Assembly: GCA_944391445.1 (NCBI GenBank)
Contig: CALXTL010000021.1
Span: 1-34,215, forward strand
DNA length: 34,215 nt
Origin: an uncultured Alphaproteobacteria bacterium
GTDB taxonomy: Bacteria > Pseudomonadota > Alphaproteobacteria > RF32 > CAG-239
Reading direction: 5' to 3'
The notes below the pieces were generated by a model, which was not told the DNA's origin, did no database searches, and saw only the letters and a program-made list of their open reading frames with translations. The number at the start of each line of letters is the position of its first letter. Position 1 is the first letter of the stretch. Position numbers and translations under genes: made by a program. This document shows, piece by piece, positions 1 through 6,725 of this stretch.

Positions 1-2
1 AA

Positions 3-79
3 TGGCGGGAGTGACGAGGCTCGAACTCGCGACCTCCTGCGTGACAGGCAGGCGCTCTAACCAACTGAGCTACACCCCC
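3..79 (-). tRNA. tRNA-Asp (GTC)
   Basis: Read on the minus strand this is a complete 77-nt cloverleaf. It has a 7-bp acceptor stem with one G-U pair, a D-arm with AGCTCAGTTGGTTAGA, an anticodon loop CTGTCAC giving anticodon GTC (Asp), a T-arm with GTTCGAG, and an encoded 3' CCA at positions 3-5. A promoter with a 17-bp spacer lies directly upstream. The transcript runs out of the left edge of the window. Confidence 0.97.
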
Positions 80-97
80 TTTTGCGGTTCGAGTTTC

Positions 98-126
98 CTT
101 ATAGCCAACAATATTTATAAATGCAA
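98..126 (-). promoter_or_regulatory. promoter of tRNA-Asp
   Basis: On the minus strand TTGCAT (121-126) is separated by 17 bp from TATAAG (98-103). This places a start a few bases before the tRNA 5' end at 79. The same TTGCAT -35 box and 17-bp spacing precede tRNA-Glu in this window, which supports the call. This is pattern evidence only. Confidence 0.7.
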
Positions 127-244
127 GCACTTTTTTTAGATTTTTTTATATTTTCTTCATAACTTTGATGTAGTCTGTTTAATTATACACATAACCCTTA
201 GAAAATGCTTTATTTTTTACGGCGGCGATGTATAGTAACCGGCA

Positions 245-283
245 AAAGCCGTATAATTTCGGATTTCCGGCGGCTTTATTTTT
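245..283 (+). promoter_or_regulatory. leader hairpin and possible -10 upstream of M23 gene
   Basis: An inverted repeat AAAGCCG (245-251) / CGGCTTT (271-277) encloses TATAAT (252-257) and is followed by ATTTTT. It may be an M23 leader hairpin, a weak terminator, or a -10 box lacking a good -35. The rest of 127-306 is A+T rich and I see no gene in it. Confidence 0.3.
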
Positions 284-306
284 GATATATTGACACGTGA
301 GAAACC

Positions 307-1722
307 ATGCCTATTAAAGAATTTATTAAATTAAACATAAAGCAGAGAAGCCGCCAGAAAATTGTCACTGTTGTTTATGCTCTGGCTGTGACCTCTGCCT
401 TTGTCTTGTCCCTGACAAATAACAGCGTTGAGGCTTCCGTGGCCGAAAACGAGCGGATGAGCTATCTTATGATTGAAAACAGCGTGGTTCATAACCTGTC
501 TGATCCGGATACGGTTTACCCGGAAGATTCAATCGAAAATATTAAAAATCTGTTCTCGACCGTCAGTGCACTGGTGCAGGAAAAAGATATCCGCAAAGAA
601 ATCATCGTCCAGAAAGGAGATACCCTGATTTCCGTGCTGCGGGATATCGGGCTTGACCGGGGAACAGCCAACGATATCTTTGCCGAGCTGCGTAAAGAAT
701 TTGACCCGCGCGACCTCAAAATCGGACAAAAACTGAAAGCGGATTATACCATTCATTCCGCAAATGGCGAAGTTGTCCGCCTGAACAGCTTTGTTATTGA
801 AACAGGAATCGGTGAGCGTGTTGTCGCTTCTCTTAATGAAAATGACGAATTTGAAGTCGAACGCCAAAAAGACGAAATGATCGAAGAGGTTAATAATGCC
901 TCCGGTACCATTGAAGGCACCCTCGGCGGCAGCATGCAGAAAAAAGGTATTCCCGCCCGTGTGGTGCATAACTTTATTTCTATCTTTTCTTATGCTGTTG
1001 ATTTCCGCCGGGATCTGCGTAAAGGCGACAAATTTGAAATTATTTATGAAAACTATATTGATAACGACGGGAAAGTCGTTAAGTCCGGCAATATTCTTTA
1101 TGCCGCTCTGACTTTGCGCAAGGACAAACTTGCCGTCTACCGCTTTAAGGACAAATCCGGACGCGTTGATTATTATACAGAAAAAGGTCTCGCCCTTAAA
1201 AAGACTCTTGATCGCAAGCCGCTAGCTTTCAAAAACGCGAGGATATCTTCGCCGTTCGGACGTCGCTATCATCCGATTTTACGCAAGTACAAAATCCATT
1301 GGGGCGTTGATTATGCCGCACCGCGGGGTACAGCTATTTATGCCGGAGGCGACGGCGTTGTGCAAGTGGCCAAGTATTTTGGCTCCTACGGCAATTATAT
1401 CAAAATCCGTCATAACTCTGAATTTTCAACAGCCTATGGACATATGCAGCGTTTTGCCAAAGGTATTCGTCCGGGTGTCCGCGTTAAACAAGGGCAAGTA
1501 ATCGGATATGTCGGGTCAACAGGCCGCTCGACAGGGCCGCATCTGCATTATGAGGTTGTTCAAAACGGCCGTCGTGTCAACCCGCGGACGATTAAAGCTT
1601 CTACGGGAGAAAATTTGGCGGGACGTAATCTGGCCAACTTCAAAAAAGTTGTAGCCGGGTTGAAGTCCTCCTACAAAACTATGTTTGCACAGACCGAACC
1701 GCAAAAGGTCGCGCAGAAATAA
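307..1722 (+). CDS. M23 family murein DD-endopeptidase (MepM-like)
   Basis: A 471-residue envelope protein expected to cut peptide cross-links in peptidoglycan. Residues ~20-43 form one N-terminal hydrophobic segment, a signal anchor or signal peptide, so the enzyme acts in the periplasm. Residues ~98-150 look like a LysM/OapA-type binding module (QKGDTLISVLRDIGL, then LKIGQKL). A Csd3-type middle region follows, and the C-terminal LytM domain spans ~310-430. The zinc and catalytic residues are intact: H331 and D335 in HWGVDY, H379 in YGHM, and H412/H414 in GPHLHYE. Length and domain order match MepM/YebA-type endopeptidases rather than a degenerate LytM activator such as EnvC. The ATG at 307 gives the cleanest signal sequence. 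It is a single gene, closed by a terminator at 1725. The family call is firm; the exact bond cut is inferred. Confidence 0.93.
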   Translation: MPIKEFIKLNIKQRSRQKIVTVVYALAVTSAFVLSLTNNSVEASVAENERMSYLMIENSVVHNLSDPDTVYPEDSIENIKNLFSTVSALVQEKDIRKEIIVQKGDTLISVLRDIGLDRGTANDIFAELRKEFDPRDLKIGQKLKADYTIHSANGEVVRLNSFVIETGIGERVVASLNENDEFEVERQKDEMIEEVNNASGTIEGTLGGSMQKKGIPARVVHNFISIFSYAVDFRRDLRKGDKFEIIYENYIDNDGKVVKSGNILYAALTLRKDKLAVYRFKDKSGRVDYYTEKGLALKKTLDRKPLAFKNARISSPFGRRYHPILRKYKIHWGVDYAAPRGTAIYAGGDGVVQVAKYFGSYGNYIKIRHNSEFSTAYGHMQRFAKGIRPGVRVKQGQVIGYVGSTGRSTGPHLHYEVVQNGRRVNPRTIKASTGENLAGRNLANFKKVVAGLKSSYKTMFAQTEPQKVAQK

Positions 1723-1724
1723 AA

Positions 1725-1757
1725 AACAAGGCCCAAAACAACGGGCCTTGTTTTTTA
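1725..1757. terminator. bidirectional terminator between M23 gene and phage element
   Basis: A 10-bp perfect stem, AACAAGGCCC (1725-1734) and GGGCCTTGTT (1743-1752), has an 8-nt loop and T-rich runs on both strands. It ends the M23 transcript on the plus strand and the long structural operon, whose last stop is at 1763, on the minus strand. It marks the left limit of the element. Confidence 0.9.
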
Positions 1758-1762
1758 TCTAT

Positions 1763-2239
1763 CTAAACTTCCCATTTCCCGTTGCGCAATGTCTGCGCTA
1801 AACGCAAAGCACGATCACCAACCTGAGCCGCATAGCGACTGTTTAATAATTGAGCCGCGGCCTGATTATAATTTCCGGTTGCCATTGCACCTAGCATTTT
1901 TTTAAACTTTAGCAATCCGGAAAATCCTAAATTAAAAGCCATGTCCAACAATACGTATTGGCGTTCATCATCAAGCCCTGAAAAAAACGGTATTTTCTGC
2001 CGGCACTCTTTGAATACGCGTTGTATATCCCGCCGCAACAAGAAAAAAGCCTCTTGTCTGGTAATGCCGGCGCTGAGATTAGAACGGCCGAGAATCTTTA
2101 TTTCTTCCCGATCAAGCGGATTACTCTCCAGATTGCGACCAATGCCGATGGTCAAATATCCCCGCGGACAACGATATGGCTGCAAACGAATACCTTCATG
2201 CAGACATAAGCGCTGGACGGCTTCGGCCTCATCTATCAT
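1763..2239 (-). CDS. phage endolysin, GH24 (T4-type lysozyme)
   Basis: A 158-residue muramidase that degrades host peptidoglycan at lysis. The active-site region reads E15-GIRLQPYR-C24-PRGYL-T30-IGIG. It aligns with T4 lysozyme E11, D20 and T26 but carries Cys at the Asp20 position. A natural E/C/T arrangement occurs in some phage lysozymes, and an engineered D20C T4 enzyme is known to stay active, so activity is plausible. The usual His after GIG is Arg. There is no signal peptide or SAR segment, so export should need a holin. The start at 2239 overlaps the upstream 83-aa gene stop by ATGA and has an AGGAG box inside that gene. It is the last gene of the late operon. Confidence 0.9.
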   Translation of the reverse strand: MIDEAEAVQRLCLHEGIRLQPYRCPRGYLTIGIGRNLESNPLDREEIKILGRSNLSAGITRQEAFFLLRRDIQRVFKECRQKIPFFSGLDDERQYVLLDMAFNLGFSGLLKFKKMLGAMATGNYNQAAAQLLNSRYAAQVGDRALRLAQTLRNGKWEV

Positions 2240-2487
2240 GCAAGTTTTCTCCTCTTTTTTTGATTTTCTTCCAGTAGCATATCCAGCTTGACCTTGATTT
2301 CTGTCAAAAGCACGTTTTGCTGATTTTGCATCAAAGCCAAACTGTCTGTCCGATGGTCAGCATTTTTTAGACCGTCATGCAAAATATCTACCTGTGCCTT
2401 CCATTCGCCAACCTTGACTAAAACACCGATTAATCCGAAAATTGCGGCAAGCCCCGAAGCTCCGCCAATAATTACTAAGTGCTCCAT
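2236..2487 (-). CDS. small membrane protein with coiled coil, holin candidate
   Basis: An 83-residue protein with one hydrophobic helix (residues ~4-27, rich in Gly, Ala, Ile and Leu). It is followed by a charged, probably coiled-coil stretch and a basic end (QKKRRK). It is coupled to the endolysin by a 4-nt ATGA overlap, the classic position for a holin. I do not recognise a named family. A class III-type holin or another lysis accessory is the best reading from size, topology and context. Confidence 0.6.
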   Translation of the reverse strand: MEHLVIIGGASGLAAIFGLIGVLVKVGEWKAQVDILHDGLKNADHRTDSLALMQNQQNVLLTEIKVKLDMLLEENQKKRRKLA

Positions 2488-2490
2488 ATT

Positions 2491-2820
2491 TTAGGCCTCC
2501 ATTCGCAAGGCTGATATTTCCTCTCTGGCCAGCGCACGCTCCTTGGAAACTTCCTCCGGCATGAGCGCCCCCGTTTCCGTCTGACGGATGACATACCAGT
2601 CTGTTTCATCAAGATACTGCTGCCTTTGAATTATCCGCTCTGCCACAGACAACGATAAACTTTCCGGTTGCGGCAATACTTCATAATAACCGCCAACGGC
2701 ACAGCCGTTTTCATCTTTGAGAATATGCGAATCGTCAATATATTCATTCTGATCATCCAGCGCGGTACGAGCGGCCTGCCAGGCAGCCCTGTCGCCAAAA
2801 GCTATTTTATCTCCCAACAT
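2491..2820 (-). CDS. tail fibre assembly-like protein
   Basis: A 109-residue soluble protein lying directly downstream of the tail fibre gene (8-bp gap, AGGAGG box before the ATG at 2820). Its C-terminal half, with YLDETDWYVIRQTETG, MPEEV and a following Arg/Ala/Glu helix, resembles the C-terminal region of tail fibre assembly chaperones. Those proteins help fibre trimers fold and typically sit right after the fibre gene. The N-terminal half is not recognised. The role is inferred from weak similarity plus position. Confidence 0.6.
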   Translation of the reverse strand: MLGDKIAFGDRAAWQAARTALDDQNEYIDDSHILKDENGCAVGGYYEVLPQPESLSLSVAERIIQRQQYLDETDWYVIRQTETGALMPEEVSKERALAREEISALRMEA

Positions 2821-2828
2821 TATCCCTC

Positions 2829-3758
2829 CTATTTTCCGCAGGCATACCAGCTTGAGCTGTCAACATAGGTGTTGTCTGTCTTATATTTGAAACCGGTGGT
2901 GGTCTTATTGCTCATACCTATCCAGATATTACAATTTTTCAATGTGCCGCTGTAGGTATGGTCCAACTCCCGACAAACATGATACGAAGTGTTGGTAAAC
3001 GGCTTCAAATATGTGACTGTGTTTTGAGTCACACTGCTGGTGACGGAAGCCAGATAACCGCCTTGCTCCAGCCAGACACGCTGTGTTTTTTGCGCATCAG
3101 AAAACCATTCGCGGCTCCATTGTGCACCGCTGACAGTTGTGGAAACATATAATCCGTTTGCTCCCATAACCGCCGCAAGTTTTTGCTCAACCAGCTCCAG
3201 ATTGGCCGCTTGCATCGCCGAGGCTCCGGTACCTGCTGTCGGCACTGTCGGTGTTCCGCTGAAAGCCGGGCTGTTCAAATCGGCCTTGGCCGCCAACAAA
3301 GAAGTCATTTCCGTTTTGTTATACACCATATCTGCCGCGGCTTTGGCAGACAAAGCCGTTTCCAGTTCTCCGATTTCAGTTTCCAAAGACAATTGCAAGG
3401 CCGCGTCGGCCTGAGCACGTGCCGCGGCTTCTCCGGAAATCAAAGTGTCTATATCCAGAGCATCCACCAAATCCGCACAGGTTTCTGCACTGTCTGCTGC
3501 CGCTTGTGCGGCCGTTTGCGCCGCTGATATCAAAGGCGAAAAAGTTTCCTGCGCCTGATTTTCAATATAATCATGCAAATCCGGTTTGCAGACATCATTA
3601 GCGTAGTTTTGTATTTCTTGCCAGCCGGATTTAATATAAGTGCAACTCAGCGCAATATCTGCCGGACTGCTCCGAAAAAAAGATGTCTCCAGCTTTCCGG
3701 ACGGCCGGATATCCACTTCCAGCGTATGCGCATTTTCTGCTTGGTGATATATTGTCAT
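2829..3758 (-). CDS. tail fibre, probable receptor-binding protein
   Basis: A 309-residue protein. Residues ~95-150 are Ala-rich and helical (AAQTAAQAAADSAE and further Ala/Glu/Leu repeats), consistent with a trimeric coiled-coil stalk. A short FSGTPTVPTAGTGASAMQAAN linker-type motif follows, as in many phage fibres. The C-terminal domain of ~110 residues is rich in Thr, Ser, Trp and Tyr and ends in WYACGK, like a receptor-binding tip. It is followed by an assembly-like gene and preceded by an Ig-like protein and a collar-domain fibre. The SD is GGAG before the ATG at 3758. The stalk and tip are read from composition; the host receptor is unknown. Confidence 0.8.
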   Translation of the reverse strand: MTIYHQAENAHTLEVDIRPSGKLETSFFRSSPADIALSCTYIKSGWQEIQNYANDVCKPDLHDYIENQAQETFSPLISAAQTAAQAAADSAETCADLVDALDIDTLISGEAAARAQADAALQLSLETEIGELETALSAKAAADMVYNKTEMTSLLAAKADLNSPAFSGTPTVPTAGTGASAMQAANLELVEQKLAAVMGANGLYVSTTVSGAQWSREWFSDAQKTQRVWLEQGGYLASVTSSVTQNTVTYLKPFTNTSYHVCRELDHTYSGTLKNCNIWIGMSNKTTTGFKYKTDNTYVDSSSWYACGK

Positions 3759-3764
3759 CGGCGT

Positions 3765-4115
3765 TTACTCCGTTACCTGAGGCGTGATTTTTAAATATGC
3801 CAGTGTATTGACATCTTGCGGAAAAATAGTATGTACCTGCCCGTCCGGCAGAGTGATCTGAATGTCCGTCAGATACTCGCCTGGTTCAATATCCGTTTCC
3901 TGCGGCGTCAGCTCTATTGACGCAAGCCCGCGTCCCGCATCGGAAATGACGCCGTCTTTCTGCATGATTTTGCTTCCGTCTTCTTTGGCTGCACACATTT
4001 TGAGCGCAGCTCCGACAAGATTAAAATCCTCTCCGTTTTCGGTAAAATGCAAATTGATGCTAAAACTGTCGCCGCGCCGGATGATAACCCCGCTGCTGCT
4101 CAGAATACCGCTCAT
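3765..4115 (-). CDS. BppU-like / Ig-like phage tail accessory protein
   Basis: A 116-residue, mostly beta-strand protein with the pattern seen at the N-terminus of baseplate upper proteins and related fibre-attachment proteins: IRRGDSFSINLHF, then ALKMCAAKEDGS, then EPGEYLTDIQITLPDG. It lies 1 bp after the collar-fibre stop and 6 bp before the next fibre gene, so it probably links or decorates fibres. The fold assignment is by pattern only, and no enzymatic motif is visible. Confidence 0.55.
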   Translation of the reverse strand: MSGILSSSGVIIRRGDSFSINLHFTENGEDFNLVGAALKMCAAKEDGSKIMQKDGVISDAGRGLASIELTPQETDIEPGEYLTDIQITLPDGQVHTIFPQDVNTLAYLKITPQVTE

Positions 4116-4116
4116 C

Positions 4117-4890
4117 TTATGCTTCCTCCTTTGCTTTAATGAAAAAATTGACAGCCTGATTAATCGGCGTTACATGGCTCGAATTGCCATAGATGCTGCT
4201 GCAACGTGAAGCATCAAAAGTTCTGATGCCGAAGTTTTTGTTGGAATCGGTTCCGCCATCGAAAATCAGGTCCGCGCCATCAGTGGCAAAAGCTCCGCTG
4301 ACTTGCGAAGATTGTGAATTACCTCCGGGAAATTTACCGGTAATGTTGGGCAGACCCTCTTCCTGCGTGGTATAAAAATCCGCTGCGGAATCACCGCCAA
4401 GACCGCGAATGAATTTGCCGCGATAATCCGGCACATTGAAAGTTGTGATCCCGTCGCCGGCACCAAAATTTGTACCTATCAGCGCAAATAAGTCGGCATA
4501 TGCCGTACGCGAAACTGCCTGGCCGTTGCAAAGAAGCCAATTGGCATGATTGGCACTCTGTAATGACATTTTTATGTCGCCGATGAGAGACAGATCATTA
4601 GCATTATTTTTGATGTCTGCGGCAAGCGATGTTTTGGCGGCATCCAACTGACTTTTGTTGACGGCGTCATTGTTATCGGTGCCGGCCGCCAGATTTTTGA
4701 CCTTAAAATTACCGGCATTCAGATCTGCCTCCATCGGCGCGCGGCCGTCTCGCAGAAAAGCCAGACTTAGTCCTTGCGCAAAATTATCGTCTTCTTCGTC
4801 ATGATTGTCGGTCACAATGTCAATATCGTTGATCCGGTCGTTTTCCCAATTATGAATGCGGGTAAAATGCCCGCTGCTGTCATATGGCAT
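4117..4890 (-). CDS. tail fibre with phage tail collar domain
   Basis: About 257 residues from the ATG at 4890, which has a strong AAGGAG box. An upstream in-frame GTG at 4920 would overlap the spanin gene and lacks an SD. The N-terminal ~60 residues (MPYDSSGHFTRIHNWEND and after) look like a virion-attachment segment. A LNAGNFKVKNLAAGTD-NDAVNKSQLD motif is typical of podoviral fibres. A tail collar domain follows (GDIKMSL, WLLCNGQAVSRTAY, FNVPDYRGKFIRG). The C-terminus, with HVTPINQAVNFFIKA, is like other collar-domain fibres. It sits between the lysis genes and the second fibre gene. Confidence 0.85.
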   Translation of the reverse strand: MPYDSSGHFTRIHNWENDRINDIDIVTDNHDEEDDNFAQGLSLAFLRDGRAPMEADLNAGNFKVKNLAAGTDNNDAVNKSQLDAAKTSLAADIKNNANDLSLIGDIKMSLQSANHANWLLCNGQAVSRTAYADLFALIGTNFGAGDGITTFNVPDYRGKFIRGLGGDSAADFYTTQEEGLPNITGKFPGGNSQSSQVSGAFATDGADLIFDGGTDSNKNFGIRTFDASRCSSIYGNSSHVTPINQAVNFFIKAKEEA

Positions 4891-4895
4891 TTTGT

Positions 4896-5138
4896 TTAAT
4901 CTCCTTGAAGTTGTTGACACAGGTCCAGTTCCTGCCTCAGTTTATTAATCCGGCCGATCCATTCCCACAAAGCGGGGCATTCTTCAGCAGAAAATTGTTG
5001 TAATTCTGCCGCAACTGAAGGACCGGCTAACGGATATACGGGACAGGGTTTATAATTTTCCCCGGCGCATGAGCTCAAGCAGAGTGTCGCGCCGAGCATT
5101 AGGCCTGGCATAAATCCGGGCGGTTTGAACATGTACAT
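4896..5138 (-). CDS. o-spanin (Rz1-like lipoprotein) overlapping the i-spanin gene
   Basis: About 80 residues from the ATG at 5138. It has a short signal sequence with Lys and a hydrophobic run, ending in the lipobox-like LCLSSC with CAGEN after it. This predicts an outer-membrane lipoprotein, and Pro residues follow. Its start lies inside the i-spanin gene in another frame (89-nt overlap), the hallmark Rz/Rz1 arrangement. Together the pair would bridge and fuse inner and outer membranes in the last step of lysis. An open frame extends to 5213, but only the Met at 5138 (or 5132) gives a lipoprotein signal. Confidence 0.75.
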   Translation of the reverse strand: MYMFKPPGFMPGLMLGATLCLSSCAGENYKPCPVYPLAGPSVAAELQQFSAEECPALWEWIGRINKLRQELDLCQQLQGD

Positions 5139-5253
5139 ATTGCTGCTCTTTGGCCTGTTGCTCAATGATGCAAGCCCTGCTGTCAGAACGTCCCCATAAA
5201 TAAGAGGCTGCACACAACAGCAGAATCAGACCGTAATTTCTGATTTTTGACAT
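5050..5253 (-). CDS. i-spanin (Rz-like)
   Basis: A 67-residue type II membrane protein with one N-terminal transmembrane helix (residues ~7-21) and a periplasmic charged tail that is probably helical (IEQQAKEQQYVHVQTARIY, then LLELMRRGKL). It is shorter than lambda Rz but in the right place. The start at 5253 lies 3 nt after the stop of the 45-aa holin candidate and has no clear SD, which suggests translational coupling. Its 3' part encodes the o-spanin start in another frame. Confidence 0.7.
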   Translation of the reverse strand: MSKIRNYGLILLLCAASYLWGRSDSRACIIEQQAKEQQYVHVQTARIYARPNARRDTLLELMRRGKL

Positions 5254-5256
5254 AAA

Positions 5257-5394
5257 TTACACCGTGGCGCCCAGCAGCATCAAAAATGCTTTAGCCACCG
5301 TTTCCGCATGTTCGGGATTGATTACCGCCACCAAAATAATGATGAACACGGCTAATGCAAAAACCAATGTTTTATATCGTCTTTTCTTTATCAT
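5257..5394 (-). CDS. 45-aa membrane protein, holin candidate
   Basis: A short ORF starting MIKKRRYKTLVFALAV and ending AFLMLLGATV, with a basic N-terminus, a hydrophobic helix at ~9-25, a short polar stretch (NPEHAET) and a second weakly hydrophobic helix at ~34-45. It lies 6 nt after the S74-domain gene and 3 nt before the i-spanin gene. Size, charge and operon position fit a small holin or antiholin. The call rests on topology and context. Confidence 0.6.
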   Translation of the reverse strand: MIKKRRYKTLVFALAVFIIILVAVINPEHAETVAKAFLMLLGATV

Positions 5395-5400
5395 TTCCGT

Positions 5401-6282
5401 TTACTCGCAGGCCAGAGCATAATTGACTTTCAGATATCCGCTTTTATCAATATCCACCGCTTCCGGACGCACGGCTAACACCTCTTGCGCCAAAAGGCCG
5501 AGACGAGGTTCGTTGTCGCCTTTGTATGTGAACAGATAAACCGGCAGCCCGTTGTGCAACTGTCCGACACGGACAATATGCTCTTTCAATTCTTTATCCG
5601 AAAACAAAGATGCTAATCCCTGCCCCGCGCTCAAAAGCGCATTCGTTCCAAAATTAAATTGCTCCGCCGCGTTTTGATTCTGCGTTTGGTTGATGCGGGC
5701 ATCGCTGCCTTTTTTGACAAGATATTTTTGATTTGCCACGTCGTAACCGCTATATTGATTTTGCAGTAATGAAGCCAGCTCGCTGATCGGAAGCTGGCGC
5801 GCAGAATTTTGGAATCCGGCCGAACTTATTTGATCGCTGAGACTGTTTGAAAAAGCATTCTGTCCGGCAATGACACTGTTGTATGCCGCATCCGTATAGG
5901 CTTCGTTTTGCGCCTTTTCCAGATTTTCCATTGCGGTTTGGTAGGCTTCCGATGTCGGAGAAAATCCTTGATTCTGAAGTCTGGTTTCCAACTGTTTACG
6001 CCGTGTTTCGAACTCAGGCTCAAACTTTGCAACAGCCTGATTGTATACGGCTTGCTCCATCCGTTGGCGCGCTTCGTCTGATCCGTCAACAGAATAAATA
6101 TAGTCGGGTCGATTACCAAGTGTTCCGCTCAGACTTTCTGCCGCAGAAGCCATGTTTTTATATGCATTATCCACCTTTGTCGTATCATAATTGTTCAGAT
6201 AGTTCAGATATTCTTTTTCACTGGCAAATCTCTGCGCTTTGGCTGAGCCTGCCCCCAGAAGTTTTCCTACGCTTTTTGACAT
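5401..6282 (-). CDS. virion protein with C-terminal S74 (intramolecular chaperone) domain
   Basis: A 293-residue protein whose first ~215 residues are helical, Gln/Asn/Ala rich and low in complexity (RRKQLETRLQNQGFSP; AYTDAAYNS). The last ~70 residues match the endosialidase-type intramolecular chaperone: SDKELKEHIVRVG, LPVYLFTYKGD, LGLLAQEVLAVRPEAV. Such domains trimerise phage fibres and then self-cleave at a Ser, usually the first residue of the domain; here Ser lies in the FSDKELKE context. The position after the gp10-like tail gene, where P22 encodes needle and ejection proteins, suggests a tail-tip or ejected protein. The AAGGAG box fits the ATG at 6282. Confidence 0.75.
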   Translation of the reverse strand: MSKSVGKLLGAGSAKAQRFASEKEYLNYLNNYDTTKVDNAYKNMASAAESLSGTLGNRPDYIYSVDGSDEARQRMEQAVYNQAVAKFEPEFETRRKQLETRLQNQGFSPTSEAYQTAMENLEKAQNEAYTDAAYNSVIAGQNAFSNSLSDQISSAGFQNSARQLPISELASLLQNQYSGYDVANQKYLVKKGSDARINQTQNQNAAEQFNFGTNALLSAGQGLASLFSDKELKEHIVRVGQLHNGLPVYLFTYKGDNEPRLGLLAQEVLAVRPEAVDIDKSGYLKVNYALACE

Positions 6283-6725
6283 TGTTTTGCTCCTTTCAGT
6301 TTATATTCTTCTTTTAACATCCCCATGATGACAGCATCTTTACCGTTGTCTCGATAATTACGCAAAATACCTTCTGCCCGGAATCCAAGCTGCAAAGCGA
6401 GTTTCAGGCAGGCGGCATTATCGGCATCGGCCGACATACTTACCCGGCGACATCCGAAATAATCAAATGCCAGACCGAAAATAAAATTCATGATCCGGCG
6501 GCTGCACCATTTTTTGTCCGTGGTATATAATGTCCACCAGACATCGCGTCCGGGGCGGATATTATGATAGATCAAACCGCCGATTAACCTGCCGTTGCAG
6601 ATAAACCCGACAGTAAAGTGACGATCAAGCCATGACATATCATATCCCAGGCCTGCGCAGACAAAACGTGTGACAATATCTCCTTCATCCGCCACAATTT
6701 TACAATATGCTGTCGCCTTGCTCAT
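6267..6725 (-). CDS. phage-encoded GNAT acetyltransferase
   Basis: About 152 residues from the ATG at 6725, which has a GGGG box 7 nt upstream. An ATG at 6743 has no SD. The acetyl-CoA-binding GNAT core is visible: the strand and helix around WWTLYTTDKKWCSRRIMNF, then RRVSMSADADNAACLKLALQLGF and AEGILRNY, as in RimJ/RimL-type enzymes. It is embedded in the tail operon, overlapping the gp10-like gene by 26 nt and the S74 gene by 16 nt. Its substrate is unknown and could be a virion or host protein N-terminus. Confidence 0.8.
   Translation of the reverse strand: MSKATAYCKIVADEGDIVTRFVCAGLGYDMSWLDRHFTVGFICNGRLIGGLIYHNIRPGRDVWWTLYTTDKKWCSRRIMNFIFGLAFDYFGCRRVSMSADADNAACLKLALQLGFRAEGILRNYRDNGKDAVIMGMLKEEYKLKGAKQCQKA

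Noticed and set aside
1723..1800. Left attachment site matching the tRNA-Thr 3' end
   Set aside because: I looked for the tRNA T-arm and CCA-end sequence here and found only the bidirectional terminator and the endolysin 3' end.
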